From contig NC_081552.1 in the NCBI RefSeq assembly GCF_963082655.1, positions 55,082,286 to 55,146,285 on the forward strand: a stretch of DNA of 64,000 nucleotides, read 5' to 3'. This document shows positions 11,392 to 23,744 of the stretch, one piece after another. Below the pieces are notes generated by a model. That model made no database searches, had not been told where the DNA came from, and worked only from the letters and a program-made list of their open reading frames with translations. The position numbers were made by a program, and so were the translations under genes. Every line of letters begins with the position of its first letter. Positions within the stretch are counted from its first letter, which is position 1. Source of the stretch: Stomoxys calcitrans (Eukaryota > Arthropoda > Insecta > Diptera > Muscidae).

Positions 11392-12325
11392 TTTTTTATA
11401 CCCTCCACTATAGGATGGGGGGTATACTAATTTCGTCATTCTGTTTGTAACTATATTCTTGATCGTCGCGACATTTTATGTCGATCTAGCCATGTCCGTC
11501 CGTCCGTCTGTCCGTCCATCCGTCTGTCTGTCGAAAGCACGCTTACTTCCGAAGGAGTAAAGCTAATCGCTTGAAATTTTGCACAAATTCTTCTTATTAG
11601 TGTAGGTCGGTAGGTATTGTAAATGGGCCACATATGTCCATGTTTTGATATAGCTGCCATATAAACCGATGTTGGGTCTTTATTTCTTGAGCCTCTAGAG
11701 TGCGCAATTCTTATCCGATTGGGATGAAATTTTGCACGACGTGTTTTTTTATGATATTCAATAACTGTGCCAAGTACGGTTCAAATCGGTTCATAACCTT
11801 ATATAGCTGTCATATAAACCGATCTTTGGTCTTGACTTCTTGAGCCTCTAGAGTGCACAATTCTTATCCGATTGGAATGAAATTGTGCACGTAGTATTTT
11901 GTTATGATATCCAACAACTGTGCTAAGTATGGTTCAAATCGGTTCATAACCTGATATAGCTGTCATATAAACAGATCTGGGAACTTGACTTCTTGAGTAT
12001 CTAGAGGGCGCAATTCCTATCCAATTTGGCTGAAATTTTGCATGACGTATTTTATTCTTACTTTCAACAACTGTGTCAAATAAGGTTCAAATCGGTTCAA
12101 AACCTGATATAGTTGCCATATATATAAACCGATCTGGGATCTTCACTTCTTGAGCCCCTAGAGGTCGCTATTGTTATCTGATTTGCCTGAAATTTTGTAC
12201 GACGGATTCTCTCATGACCATCAACATACGTGTTTACTATGGTCTGAATCGGTCTATAGCCCGATACAGCTCCCATACAAATCGATCTCTCTATTTTACT
12301 TCTTGATCCACCAGTCGGTCTAATA
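11392..12325 (-). mobile_element. 153-unit repeat, subfamily I, copy b
   Basis: It starts at the TACCCTCCACTATAGG end, contains the GATCGTCGCGACATTTTATG core and a GTCC/GTCT microsatellite (11487-11530), then units at 11653, 11806, 11959 and 12112, all exactly 153 bp apart. The hairpin end is missing where copy c begins. Confidence 0.85.
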
Positions 12326-12935
12326 TTTTTATACCCTCCGCCATAGGATGGGGATAAACTAATTTCCTTCGAAGAAGTAAAGCTAGGCGCTTGTAATTTT
12401 GCATAAATACTTCTTATTAGTGTAGGTCGTTTGGGATTGTAAATGGGCCAAATCGGTCCATGTTTTGATATAGCTGCTATATAAACCGATTTGGGTATTG
12501 GCTTCTTAAGATCCTAGAGGGCTCAATTCTTATCCGATTTTGCTGAAATTTTGCACTGGTGTTTTGGTATCAATTCCAACAACTGTGTCAAGTATGGTTC
12601 AAATCGATTCATAACCATAAAACTGGGATATCGGCTAGGCTTCTTGAGCTTCTAGATGGCGCAATTCTTATCCGATTTGGATGAAATTTTGCACATATCG
12701 TTTTGGTATGACTTCCAAGAACTTGCCAAGTATGGTCTAAATCAGTCCATAACCTGCTATAGCCGCCATATAATTCGAGGTGGTATTTTTCAATGACTCC
12801 TAACAGCCATGACAAGTACGGTCCATATCGGTTCATATATATTTCAAAAAGTCATTCAAAGAACTTGACAAATGCGTTCCATGGTAGAGTGAATATAAGA
12901 TTCGGCCCGGCTGAACTTAGCACACGTTTAAACAC
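12326..12935 (-). mobile_element. 153-unit repeat, subfamily I, copy c (internally deleted)
   Basis: It starts TTTTTATACCCTCCGCCATA, lacks the microsatellite core, has eroded units, and ends with GATTCGGCCCGGCTGAACTT. Three copies in the same orientation thus stand head to tail from 10.5 to 12.9 kb. Confidence 0.75.
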
Positions 12936-12944
12936 ATCCAAACA

Positions 12945-15035
12945 ATATTTGTAGGCTCTACAGTAAATTTACTAAAAAAAATGCCTATTTTGAAATCATC
13001 TTTAATCGAAATGGGTATTTTGGGGGTTTTTCGGGCAGAATTTATTTTTAAATTTTAAAGACACTTTTATCTGCAGAATTCAACAAGAATTAATATGATA
13101 TCTCTGTTGGTTTTTTTTTTTTTCTTAGAAATTGTTAATCTTTATCAGAAAATTTCACTTTTTCCCTTATTTTTTGTTTGACACATAATTCATTTTCCAC
13201 TTTTCATGAGTCGGACATTCATTTAAAAAATAGGCGAAAAATTTAATTTTTCTGAAAACGAAAACTCAAATTGGAAAAACAGTAAAAAAAGGAAAAAAAA
13301 AAAATATCTTTATAATTATTTTTGAATTCTTCAAATAAAAGTGTATTAAAAAATCAAAAATAATTTTTTACGAAAATCCACAAAATACCCATTAGAGGTA
13401 AAGAAGATTTCAAAATCGGTATTTTTAGTAAATTTGCTGTGTAGGCTACAAAAATAGTTTGGTGCAAAAAAAATTTTCGTGTGTTAAGAGGACATATGAA
13501 GTAAAAAACAAGTGAGAACGGGCTAAAGTCTGGCGAAGCCGAACTTTTGATACCCTACACCACATTGGATATGCAGGCTAAAACGTCGAATTTAAAATTT
13601 GTTTAAATTTGATATATAGAAATTCAATCAAAATCCATACATATTGTAGGAGCTATTGAGTAAATCGTTGTGTAAATATTTGAGAAGGAACTATATCTAA
13701 ATCTGAACTGATTTCTATTGAGTTCAATAGCAATACCGAAAGTCAAAAGGGAATCTTTTGTGCCATTTTTCGTGTAAATCGGTTAACAAATGACCAAATT
13801 ATTGCAATACTAGTCCAAATCGGACGAACATAAATATGGGAGCTATATCTATAAAATTTACCAATCATGTCGAAACTTATAAGAGAATCACTAGTGAAAT
13901 TTCGTGAGAATCGCTTTACAAATGACGATATAATTGCAATTTAGAGCTATATCTAAATCTGAGCAGATTTCTATAATGAGCAGATTTCTATATATAACTT
14001 ATTGGTGAACAACGTCGAAAATTATAAGAAAACCCCTCGTGCAAAATTTCGTTAAAATCGGTTGACAAACGACAATACAATTGCAATTTTAGTCCAAATC
14101 GGACGAACATATATATAAGAGTTGTATCCAAATCTGAACCGACTTTTCCCAATATCAATAGGCTTTGTCTCTAGCCAAAATTTGAGAACGATCGATTGAA
14201 AATCGCGATCTGCAGTTTTTTACACAAATTAACATTGACAAAAGGAAAGACAGACAGACGAACATAGCTAAATTAAATCGGAAAGTGATTCTGAGTCGAT
14301 CGGTATACTTATCAATGGGTCTATCTCTCTACCTTCTAAATTCTCTAATTTATAATAAGATGTAGGATGGTGTAGGGTATTGCCTATTTTAAAGTTCATA
14401 TTGCACCCGTTTAAATTGACATATCTTGTTCAAACTTTACTAAAAACGGACCTACAATATTTCTTCTTTGCAAAAGAAGAAGAATAATATAATTTATTTT
14501 AACAACTTAACGACTAATCAGTGAAAATAGTTTTTTTATAACAAATAAATGCAAATTATGCACTTTTTTATTTCCAAACTATATAGCTTTTTAGTGAGTT
14601 GTCGGATATTGACGCATCGGCAGCAAATTTTGTAAACAATCCAAATAATGCATTAAAATGAAAATCGAACCACAAATGCCTTCGTAAATTGCCAAATACG
14701 AAGTCAATCTCGGCCAAAATTCAACAACAAAATTGAAAACATAAAAATTAAAACTAGTATATCCTCGAAACCAGTGGATAAATTGTATACCTCAGGCGGA
14801 CTATAGGGATTCTTGAGCACTATCCAGCAAAAAAAGATTTTTGAAAATCGGACCACAAATGAGGTTTTGGCAGTCCGAACAATTTTTCGAAATGCCGAGA
14901 TGACCAACTTTAGGGGCCTGCTAAGAAGCGCCCGTATCACATGATCTCGACAACACTTCAGCTTTCACAATTTCAAAGAGTTATCTCCAACCGTTCTCAA
15001 ATGGCATGTATTTTACTAGATTATTTTTCGTTTCT
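12945..15035. mobile_element. compact foldback element copy, interrupted
   Basis: 12945-13170 and about 13220-13500 are inverted copies of the inner arm sequence of the 3.1-7.5 kb element (TTTGTAG, TTTACTAAAAA and TTTTTTCTTAGAA landmarks). There is no coding centre, so this is a deletion derivative. The outer part of one arm resumes at 14386-15035 (CATATTGCACCCGTTTAA ... GATGACCAACTTTAGGGG ... CCGTTCTCA) after a subfamily IV repeat at 13503-14378. Confidence 0.6.
13503..14378 (+). mobile_element. 153-superfamily repeat, subfamily IV, nested in foldback arm
   Basis: It begins ACAAGTGAGAACGGGC, has an imperfect hairpin around GTCTGGCGAAGCCGAAC, then GATACCCTACACCAC. It ends GATGTAGGATGGTGTAGGGT. 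An A/G-rich CAGACAGACGAACATAGCTA core lies near 14250. The arm sequence on either side (GAAGTAAAAA and TGCCTATTTT) is contiguous in other arm copies (compare 3735-3760, complement), so the empty site can be inferred. No duplication of the target beyond A or T is visible. Confidence 0.75.
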
Positions 15036-15379
15036 ATCCCACTGTGTGACGGGCAAAACAGCTGCCCCGTGCTTTTTTGCTCAGCAGCTTATGCTCTTTT
15101 GGTGCGTATGAACTCTCTTTACACAAGCAGAAATGAAAACAAAACACGAACATAATTTGAAGCAGCTGAGGCCATAGTTCGTGGAGGTCGTGCAATCGCT
15201 TGGTATTCTCCAAGTCTGGGGACTAAATTTTTGACTTTGGGATTTGATGGGTATTCGGATTTTTTGGGGAGGAATTTTCTGTTAAAAATGTTGTGTTTTA
15301 CCTTTACTATTATAATCATTACTGATAAACATTAAGATACATAAATCGGTACAATTTATACTTGCTGTGTTTTATTTCA

Positions 15380-15840
15380 GTACTGTATAGTGAAATTAGA
15401 AAACGAATTTGATAACCAATTTTGGGGTTATGTGTTTGGGGGACGTAAACTCCCCTTAAACCAATGGCAATGGGGTTTAAATAAATGGCATTTGAGAGAA
15501 GAGCATGATGTTGATATTTTTTCAGGGCCAAGTGTCTGAGGGACCACCACACCTCCGAAAACACCCCTAAATCAGACATAATGAGAATATCGGGCCTAAA
15601 TAAAGTATTTTAAGAGTGGAGTACACCTTACATCCAAACTTAAATTCGTAGACCAATAAAGCTCATATGGGATTCAGATAAAGACACTTATTGTTAAACT
15701 GTTAGTCAAGCCATATACTATTTTCGTAGGATGGTATTTCACTAAAAACTCTTTGATTGTCGAAAATGAATATTCAAAGGAAAATTTTGTCCTATGTGAA
15801 GTAAACGAAAGCGCAGCGGAGCGGGCCCGGTTCAGCTAGT
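15380..15840 (-). mobile_element. CTAG-CTGAACC repeat with about 130-bp units, copy 2 (truncated)
   Basis: Reverse orientation: the GC-rich start is at 15815-15840 (GGGCCCGGTTCAGCTAG). The body matches 8863-9240 and 52887-53280, including the complement of the CTAACAGTTTAACAATA block. Only the first part is present. Confidence 0.7.
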
Positions 15841-17514
15841 AACAGATAATAAGAAACGAATAATCGTGATTTGCACTATATGGTACTTAAATAAAACACA
15901 TCAATTATGTCCCTTTTTTATGCAAAACAGTTGTTTTTGTGTTGTGTTTGTGTGGTACACTGAGGGGGGGCTTTTGAAGGATTTCATCGGATTAATCCGG
16001 TACGTACAACCGGCTGCCATGGAATTGTGTACAATACAGTGCAAAGCACGTGCTATCGACTGTTATTGTATGATAACGATAACAATCTATCCATGCCAAT
16101 TTGGCAATGGTTATCTTTTCAATGGACCTGACTTGCATTGAATGTAAATGTCTAAAAAAAACAGACATACAACAACTATTTTATATCCGTGCTTACACGT
16201 GACACACATCCTTTGTCGGTTTAGCCGTCAGTAGAAAATATTTTAGTCCAAGAAATGAATTTTCATTTTTTTTTATAAAAAGTATTTCAAAATTTTTTGG
16301 GGATTTTTATTGCGGATATTCAATTGTAATTGGGCATTTTTGGGGACAAAGGATTCGAAATTTGGGAAGAAGGGACGGACCAAACCCTGGTTTGGTAGTT
16401 GACAGCTTGCAAATTTCGGCTTTTTAATTCAAATAAATAGCTAAAGAGGGTATATGCTATTTTTACTCTCCTGTAATTTTTTACTGGAAAAGTACGCAAA
16501 CAGACCTATTACTTATCAAAATAGTTTTTAATCAGTTAAGCCACATGTAAAAAACCAAATTTGTAATTCATAAAGTAATTTTTTTCCAATCATTTTTTGG
16601 TATTGGTATTTTATAGTGTAGCGTGTAGTAAAATAATTTTACTCTCGCATGCATATCGAGAATATGTATGTGCCCACCTCTGATTTAGTTACAACCTTTC
16701 TTAACTAACCTTTTTTTAACCCTCCTCAGTTGTACCTGATAGTCGAGTAATTTTTCTAATATGACAAATTTTCTTCTTCATACTTATTTTGATTTTCTGT
16801 AGGTTTTTTCTCATTTGGGCCCACATTTTTCATGCTTTCAATGTCCTTGTCCAAGTTATCATGCAATTTATATATTAAAAACAGATTTCACCTTTCTTCT
16901 CTGAGCACATTTACTGTGAACAATTTAGGGATTTACACAAAGACACGCAGAAACATTTTCAAAATTGCATGAACGTCTTGAATAAAAATTTTGTTAAAGG
17001 AAAACATGAACCATTCTTAATAATTAAATTAAATTACATTTCATCAAATTAAATACTGTCAAATTGTATGCCAAGTACGAACATGTGTACGTTTGAAATA
17101 TTACAGACGAAGACAACAGCACATTGAACATGTGTTTGAATGTATATTCCCCCATGTTATTCAGCTGTAAAATGCATAAATTCCACAATTGCTATTGGTA
17201 TAGTCGTTGCTCAAAAGATGATAATGGAAGAGTTTTTCATAACATCTTCTGAATCTCTTTTGTGTCGTGTTAAATTTAAAATTGTTACACTACCCCCAGC
17301 GGGTGAGTCTAGTAATGTTACAACAATGAAATAAAAAAAATCAAAGGTGGGTAAAACATTGGCTAAATAAAATTTCATACTGCAATGTGACACTATTTGT
17401 AGAGAAGTTTTTTTTTTATTATTCCTAAGTCCATAGATATATCCTTACAGATTAATATAAATAGACATACATACAAACAACATTGATATTTAACTAGGAT
17501 TTAAGTATGGTATG
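15841..17514. other. intergenic, no gene or repeat recognised
   Basis: About 1.7 kb of AT-rich DNA. Frames of 64-91 codons (15866-16141, 17140-17334, 17211-17393) have no recognised motifs and are not accepted as genes. The stretch may preserve unique host sequence. Confidence 0.4.
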
Positions 17515-18500
17515 ATTTTTATACCCTCCACCATAGGATGGAATTTCATCATTCTGTTTGTAACACCTTGAAATATGCTTCTAAGACCCCATAAAGTATA
17601 TATGTTCTTCATTGTCATGACATTCTAAGTCGATCTAGCCCTGTCCGTCCGTCCCTCTGTCTGTCGAAAGCACGCTAACTTTCGAAGGAGAAACACTAGG
17701 CGCTTGAAATTTTACACAAATACTTTTTATAAGCGTAGGTCGGTTGGGATTGTACATGGGCCAAATCGGTTCATGTTTTGATATAGCTGCCATATAAACC
17801 GATCTTGGGTCTTGATTTCTTGAGCCTCTAGAGGGCGCAGAGACTTGACAAAAATTTTGCACGCAGTGTTTTGTTGTCACTTCCAACAATTGTGCTAAAT
17901 ATGGTTCAAATCGGGTCATAACCTGATATAGCTGCCATATAAACCGATCTGGGGTCTTGACTTCATCAGCTTTTAGAGGGCGCAATTCGTATCCGATTAA
18001 GATGAAATTTTGCATGAGATGTTTTGTTATGACTTCCAACAACTACGCTTAGTATGGCGCAAATCGGTTCATAATCTGATATAGCTGCCATATAAACGGA
18101 TCTGGGAACTTGTTTTCTTGAGCCTTTAGAGAGCGCAATTCTCATCCGATTTAGCAAAAATTTTGTGCAACGGCTTTTCTCATGAATCTGAATCGATCCA
18201 TAGCTTGATACAGCTCCCAAATAAACCGATCTCCCGATTTTGCTTCTTGAGCCCCTACGAGGCGCAATTCTTATCCAAATGGACTGAAATATTACACAAT
18301 GACTTCTGCAATGTTCAGCATTCAATTTATTTATGATCCGAATCGGACTATAACTTAATATAGCTCCAATTACATAGCAGTTCTTATTCATTATTCTTTG
18401 TTGGCCTAAAAAGAGATACCGCGCAAAGAACTCGACAAATTCGATCCTTGGTGGAGGGTACATAAGATTGGGCCCGGCTGAACTTGGCACGATCTTACTT
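17515..18500 (-). mobile_element. 153-unit repeat, subfamily I, near full-length
   Basis: Runs from ATACCCTCCACCATAGGATG to a mutated hairpin (18469-18483). It contains the TATATG-TTCTTCATTGTC core, a short GTCC run near 17641 and eroded units. Long open frames on the minus strand (17635-18042 and 17966-18490) read through the units and repeat the peptide RSVYMAAIS; they are repeat by-products. Confidence 0.8.
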
Positions 18501-18659
18501 TTCTTTTTAATGAGTATCTATCTACAATAAGATCAAAAAGATGATAATATTTATTAAAATCTAAACAAATGCGATGAAAAGGATCATTATTTACAAAATC
18601 GCAGTTGAAAATTTCTCGTTGGTCTTGAAGGAACCTTAATACTAAGCCGGCTCAACAAA

Positions 18660-19140
18660 AATTCGGACTTTAAATTCCCGAGTCAAACATTTGAGATGAA
18701 AGTGATGTTCAACATTTCCCTGCGGCTACTGAGAGTAGGGAGCTTTATTAAATTTAATCTAAACGTATAGGAAGGAAGTGTATGATAATTCCTACCACGA
18801 TTGAGAAGGTAAAATAGTAGAAATTGTTTCTGTACTGACTTAATTTTATTTCTGTGAATAGTATAAACCGGATCCCAAGTAACGGATCCATATTCAAGTG
18901 TACTTCGAACAAGAGCAATATAAAAGTTTTTAGTAACTGAAGGATCATCAAATTCTTTACTCCATCTTTTCATAAATCCAAGAGAACTAAAAGACTTATG
19001 CACCATCATATAAATATGTTGTCTAAAAGTCAAATTACGATCTAAGAGGATGCCAAGATCTAAAGATGATAACTTTTTGACAAGTGTTGTGTTCTATAGA
19101 AGGATATTAATTTACATTTCGAGATATTTAGTTTCATTAA
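18660..19140 (-). pseudogene. non-LTR retrotransposon reverse transcriptase, C-terminal fragment
   Basis: The minus frame 18683-19033 contains SLGFMKRWSKEF, then VRSTLEYGSVTWDP and IKSVQKQFLLF. This is the conserved region after the catalytic palm in Jockey/CR1-type reverse transcriptases. The upstream catalytic part is absent, typical of 5'-truncated copies. No functional product is expected. Confidence 0.7.
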
Positions 19141-19227
19141 ACTTACGTTACACCACAAAGGATTTAAAGTGTTTTTTTATATTCTTGGTCAGATTTTAAT
19201 TTTAATACCTTGGTATTAAAATGATGG

Positions 19228-19285
19228 TGGAGGCCACCGTAGCGCAGAGGTTAGCATGTCCGCCTATGACGATAAACGCCAGTAT
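19228..19285 (+). mobile_element. tRNA-derived SINE head, truncated
   Basis: GGAGGCCACCG followed by an A-box-like TAGCGCAGAGGTTAG (19240-19254) and CATGTCCGCCTATGACG. It is cut before the B box, where it joins a 153-unit repeat at about 19286. Confidence 0.65.
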
Positions 19286-19630
19286 TGCGCACTCTAGAGG
19301 CTCAAGAAGTCAAAAAGTCAAGACCCAAGATCGGTTTATATGGCAGCTATATCAAAACATGGACCGATATGGCCCATTTACAATACCAACCTACCTACAC
19401 TAATAAGAAGTATTTTTGCAAATTTCAAGCGGCTAGCTCTACTCCTTCGGAAGTTAGCGTGCTTTCGACAGACAGACGGACGGACGGACGGACATGGCTA
19501 GATCGTCATAAAATGTCGCGACGATCAAGAATATATAAACTTTATGGGGTCTCAGACGAATATTTCGAGTAGTTACAAACAGAATGACGAAATTAGTATA
19601 TCCCCCATCCTATGGTGCAGGGTATAAAAA
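19286..19630 (+). mobile_element. 153-unit repeat, subfamily I, TACCC-end fragment
   Basis: Includes one partial unit, the GACGGACGGACGGAC microsatellite (19475-19492), the complement of the GATCGTC core and the GGTGCAGGGTATAAAA end. It begins abruptly at the SINE junction. Confidence 0.75.
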
Positions 19631-19983
19631 AATACAATAAATTACAAATCCAGGAAAACTGAAAAAAAACAAGTTCGGCCGGGCCGAATCTTATATACCC
19701 TCCACCATGGATCGCATTTGTCAGACGGACGGACAGACGGACGGACGGACGGACATGGCTAGATCGTCATAAAATGTCGCGACGATCAAGAATATATAAA
19801 CTTTATGGGGTCTCAGACGAATATTTCGAGTAGTTACAAACAGAATGACGAAATTAGTATATTCCCCATCCTATGGTGCAGGGTATAAAAAAATACAATA
19901 AATTACAAATCCAGGAAAACTGAAAAAAAACAAGTTCGGCCGGGCCGAATCTTATATACCCTCCACCATGGATCGCATTTGTC
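19476..19983 (+). repeat. recent tandem duplication, 261-bp period
   Basis: The block from the GACGGAC tract to ATCGCATTTGTC (19711-19722) recurs 261 bp later (ending 19972-19983). One substitution was noticed (ATATC against ATATT). It spans one repeat end, 40 bp of spacer and the hairpin start of the next copy. The junction lies at GTC/GAC microsatellite sequence. Confidence 0.8.
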
Positions 19984-20912
19984 GAGTTCTTTTCCCGGCA
20001 TCTCTTCTTAGGCAAAAAAGGATATAAGAAAAGATTTACTCTGCTAGAGCGATATCAATATATGGTCCGGTTTGAACCACAATTAAATTATATGTTGGAG
20101 ACCTGTGTAAAATGTCAGCCAATTCAAATAAGAATTACGCCCTTTAGGGGCTCAAGAAGTAAAATAGAGAGATCGATTTATATGGGAGCTGTATCGGGCT
20201 ATAGACCGATTCAGACCATAATAAACACGTATGTTGATGGTCATGAGAGAATCCGTCGTACAAAATTTCAGGCAAATCGGATAAGAATTGCGCTCTCTAG
20301 AGACTCAAGAAATCAAGACCCAAGATCGGTTTATATGCCAGCTATATCAGGTTATGAACCGATTTGAACCATACTTGGCACCGTTGTTGGATATCATAAC
20401 AAAACACGTGGTGCAAAATTTCATTCTAATCGGATAAGAATTGCCCACTCTAGAGGCTTAAGAAGTCAAGACCCAAGATCGGTTTATATGACATCTATAC
20501 CAGGTTATAGACCGATTTGAACCATACTTAGCACAGTTGTTAGAAGTGATACTAAAACACTATGTGCAAAATTTCAGTCAAATCGGATGAAAATTGCGCC
20601 CTCTAGATATGGCAGCTATATCAAAACATGGACCGATATGGCCCATTTACAATACCAACCGAACTACACTAATAAAAAGTTTTTGTGCAAAATTTAAAGC
20701 GGCTAGCTTTACTCCTTCGGAAGTTAGCGTGCTTTTGACAGACAGACAGACGGACGGACGGACAGACGGACGGACATGGCTAGATCGACATAAAATGTCG
20801 CGACGATCAAGAATATATATACTTTATGGGGTCTCAGACGAATATTTCGAGTAGTTACAAACAGAATGACGAAATTAGTATACCCCCCATCCTATGGTGG
20901 AGGGTATAAAAA
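19930..20912 (+). mobile_element. 153-unit repeat, subfamily I, near full-length
   Basis: Starts AACAAGTTCGGCCGGGCCGA, missing the usual stretch between AACAAG and the hairpin. It continues with ATACCCTCCACCATGGATCG, several units, the GACGGAC microsatellite (20750-20775), the core complement and the GGTGGAGGGTATAAAA end. Short frames here are repeat by-products. Confidence 0.85.
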
Positions 20913-20924
20913 GAAAATTTTAAG

Positions 20925-23740
20925 TTAGGAATTCCGTGCTACTTACAAAATCCTTATTTGTTTTCAATGCCACTCCCCTAAGTTGGTTCATGTCTGATAT
21001 TGTGTCTCCCCTTAAGTACAGGTATCTGTTGGACGCGAAAGCCGGGCAATGACAAAGGAAATGCTCCAACGTCTCATTATCTTCCCCGCATGTCCTACAC
21101 ATGCTATCACTTGCCGCACCGTTTTTACATAAGTGAGCTCGTAGTCCTATGTGTCCCGTTATGATACCAATAGCTATACTGACCTCCTTCTTGCTTCCTT
21201 TCAGTAATAGCCTCGTCTTCTCACGATCTGGACCCCCCATAGGATTTTCGCCGTCCTACCGACCGTTTCGCTGTTCTACAATGTTGCATGCGCATTCGTC
21301 GCCCACTCCCTTAACTCGGACTGCGTCGACCCGAAAGGCTTCGGGTTAACCAAGTTTATTGACGGCAGTCCCCTTGCCTTCACCGCCAAATTGTCTGCAG
21401 GACCGTATTATGGTCAGACAGTCCAAAACAGATCTCAGTCCCTGGGTTTTCAATGTAATCCTCCAGGCCCACTCTGTCCTCTAGCTTTGATCCAACCCTC
21501 TCCCCTTACTTCAAGGTTTCCTATCGGCGCCTCGATTATGCCGCTATCGTATGAGCTGCTCCCATCCTCAATCCATTCTCCCATCGCCTTAAGTCTCATA
21601 GCCGTAGTGGCTGCCTCAACCTTAATCTGTATGTCAATGGGTCGGATATCCAGAATAGTCTCCAGGGCCCTAGTGGGCGTGGTCCTCATCGCTCCGCCTA
21701 TGCCAAGATAACATGTTCTCTGAACCTGTTGTATGGTCCTACTGAGGCGTAAGCGGACTATCCTCGGATTCAGGCACTATTTCGAGCCTACGGCCCGTCT
21801 ACATAGTGCCCAACATCTGTGAGCCTTCTCAGTATGCTCCTGAATGTGACACTTCCAATTCAGTTTCCTGTCCAAGATCACACCTAAGTATTTGACCTTG
21901 TCAGATATCGAAATCGTCTTATTGAGGAAACGTGGTGCGTTAAATTCGCCCATTTTCGTCTTCCTTGTGAACAGGCATATTTCAGTCTTCTATGGGTTAA
22001 CATTGAGACCTCTGGGTCTAGCCCAGTCATATGCCATGTGCAAGACCCTTTCGGCCCTTTTGCATAGCTCGTTCGGATCCTTACCTCTTAGAAGTATTAT
22101 AACATCAGGAAGGGTTCAAATCCCTCCTCAGTCAGCATCCGTAACAGGTCATTTATGGTGGTCACCTGCCCTGTGCCACTTGCTCCCTTATATGTATGCC
22201 ATTGGACACACAATTTATCCACCTGTTCCTTAGCATATGGTTTATCCAGTCTCTAAGGACCGGGTCTACCCGGTACTGGTCTAAGGATTGGATCAGTGTG
22301 TCGCTCCGCACATTGTTAAAAGCCCCCTCGATGTCAATGCATGCCAGTGTGTACGTTTTGGCATCGAAGGATTCTTCTATTTTATGTACAACCTCGTGCA
22401 GGGCAGTCTCCACCGACCTTCCCTTGACATAGGCATGATGTTTGTATTTGAGCAGTTCGCTGGATGTCTTACTCTTTATCATGGTGTCCACAATACGTTC
22501 CATGGTTTTGAGTAGAAAGGACGTAAGGCTTATGGGTATGTAGGCCTTTGGTATCGCATAACTTGCCTTGCCGGGCTTAGATATAAACACCACACTTGCC
22601 TCCTGCCAGGCTTTCGGAGTATATGAAAGTCCTAGGCACGCTGTGAAAATTTTGGACAGACGAGGCGCCAGATAGTCGGCCTCTTTCTGTAGTAACGCCA
22701 GAAATATTCCATCAGGTCCGGGTGACTTAAATGGTTTGAAGCTCCTCAAGGATTCCTTCACCATGAATTCCGTAATTATAAACCTTCGATCAACGGTGTC
22801 TCCGTGAGTCACGTCGTATCCTGTGGAAAATGGGTTTTCATCAAAAGCCTCAACATGTCCTCCGTTGTCTCTGCTCACATTCCCATATCGTCTACTAAAG
22901 TTTCATTTTGGACATGGGTTTTTGAGAGAAACTTTTTTATCTTGGCGGCGTCATTAAATCTATCGACCTGTTTGCAGAAAAGCTTCTAGGAAGCACGTTT
23001 TTCCGCTCTGGTAATCTTATTGTATTCCTTGAACCATGTGTAATATACATCCCAATAAACTTCCGCTTTTTTACGACGTGCTCTGTTAAAAAGTCTGCGG
23101 ACCTCTTTCCCAATATTGCGAATCTCCCCTGTCATCCAAGGTTTTTTATGAGCTGATTTCCTTTCACGAAGAGGACAACTATCTTCGAAGGATCCCACCA
23201 GTGCAGTCGTAATCCTGTTGACATTTTCGTCAATCTCTTCTATGCTAGGACAATCTAAATTATCTTGCCCAAGTCTTCTTCTGAGTAGCCTTCCGAATTT
23301 TATCCAGTTGGCCTTCAACTTATTCCGATAGCTTATCGGATTCGGCGCTGGCCGTGCTATTCTAAACCTAATATAGCGATGGTCAGAGAAAGTGTGTTCC
23401 ATGGAGACATATCGTCACATCTAATACCTCCTCACTAATCCTATTTACAAAAGGTAGAGGTGTTACCAATATTAAGTGTTATTAGGTCGTTAGTATTCAA
23501 GAACTCTACCGGGGCTTTGCCCCGCTTATTAGTGTTGGTGATACCCCACGAAATGTGGTTAGAGTTCGCATCGCACCCTATTAGTACCTCGTTTCCTGTC
23601 TGTTTTGCTTTCCTCACCAGCCGTTGCAGCTCCGACGTGAGTGGCGGTGTCGGAGAATCGAAAGATAGATAAAGTGATGCCAGGTATGCTCCACCGTCTC
23701 CCTGTCTCACCACTGTAGCATCCAACGTTTACAACTCTGG
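20925..23740 (-). pseudogene. LOA-like ORF2 remnant: endonuclease, reverse transcriptase, RNase H region
   Basis: 23725-23441 holds the endonuclease C half with LIGCDANSNHISWG. 23402-22986 is the linker from FSDHRYIRFRIARP. 22878-22162 is the RT N half, with SPGPDGIFLALLQKE, HAYVKGRSVETALHEVV and CIDIEGAFNNV (the aspartates of motif A). About 22150-21720 is the RT thumb, in shifted frames; DVIILLRGKDPNE is visible but the YADD just before it is destroyed. 21689-21450 follows with DIRPIDIQIKVEAATTAMRL. 21240-20920 ends with CRTCGEDNETLEHFLCHC, a zinc-knuckle-like motif. The endonuclease N half (about 130 residues) is absent between ORF1 and 23725. Confidence 0.75.
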
Positions 23741-23744
23741 AAAA

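Noticed and set aside
15866..16141. 91-codon frame in repeat-poor DNA
   Set aside because: No domain, signal or conserved composition; expected length by chance in this amount of sequence.
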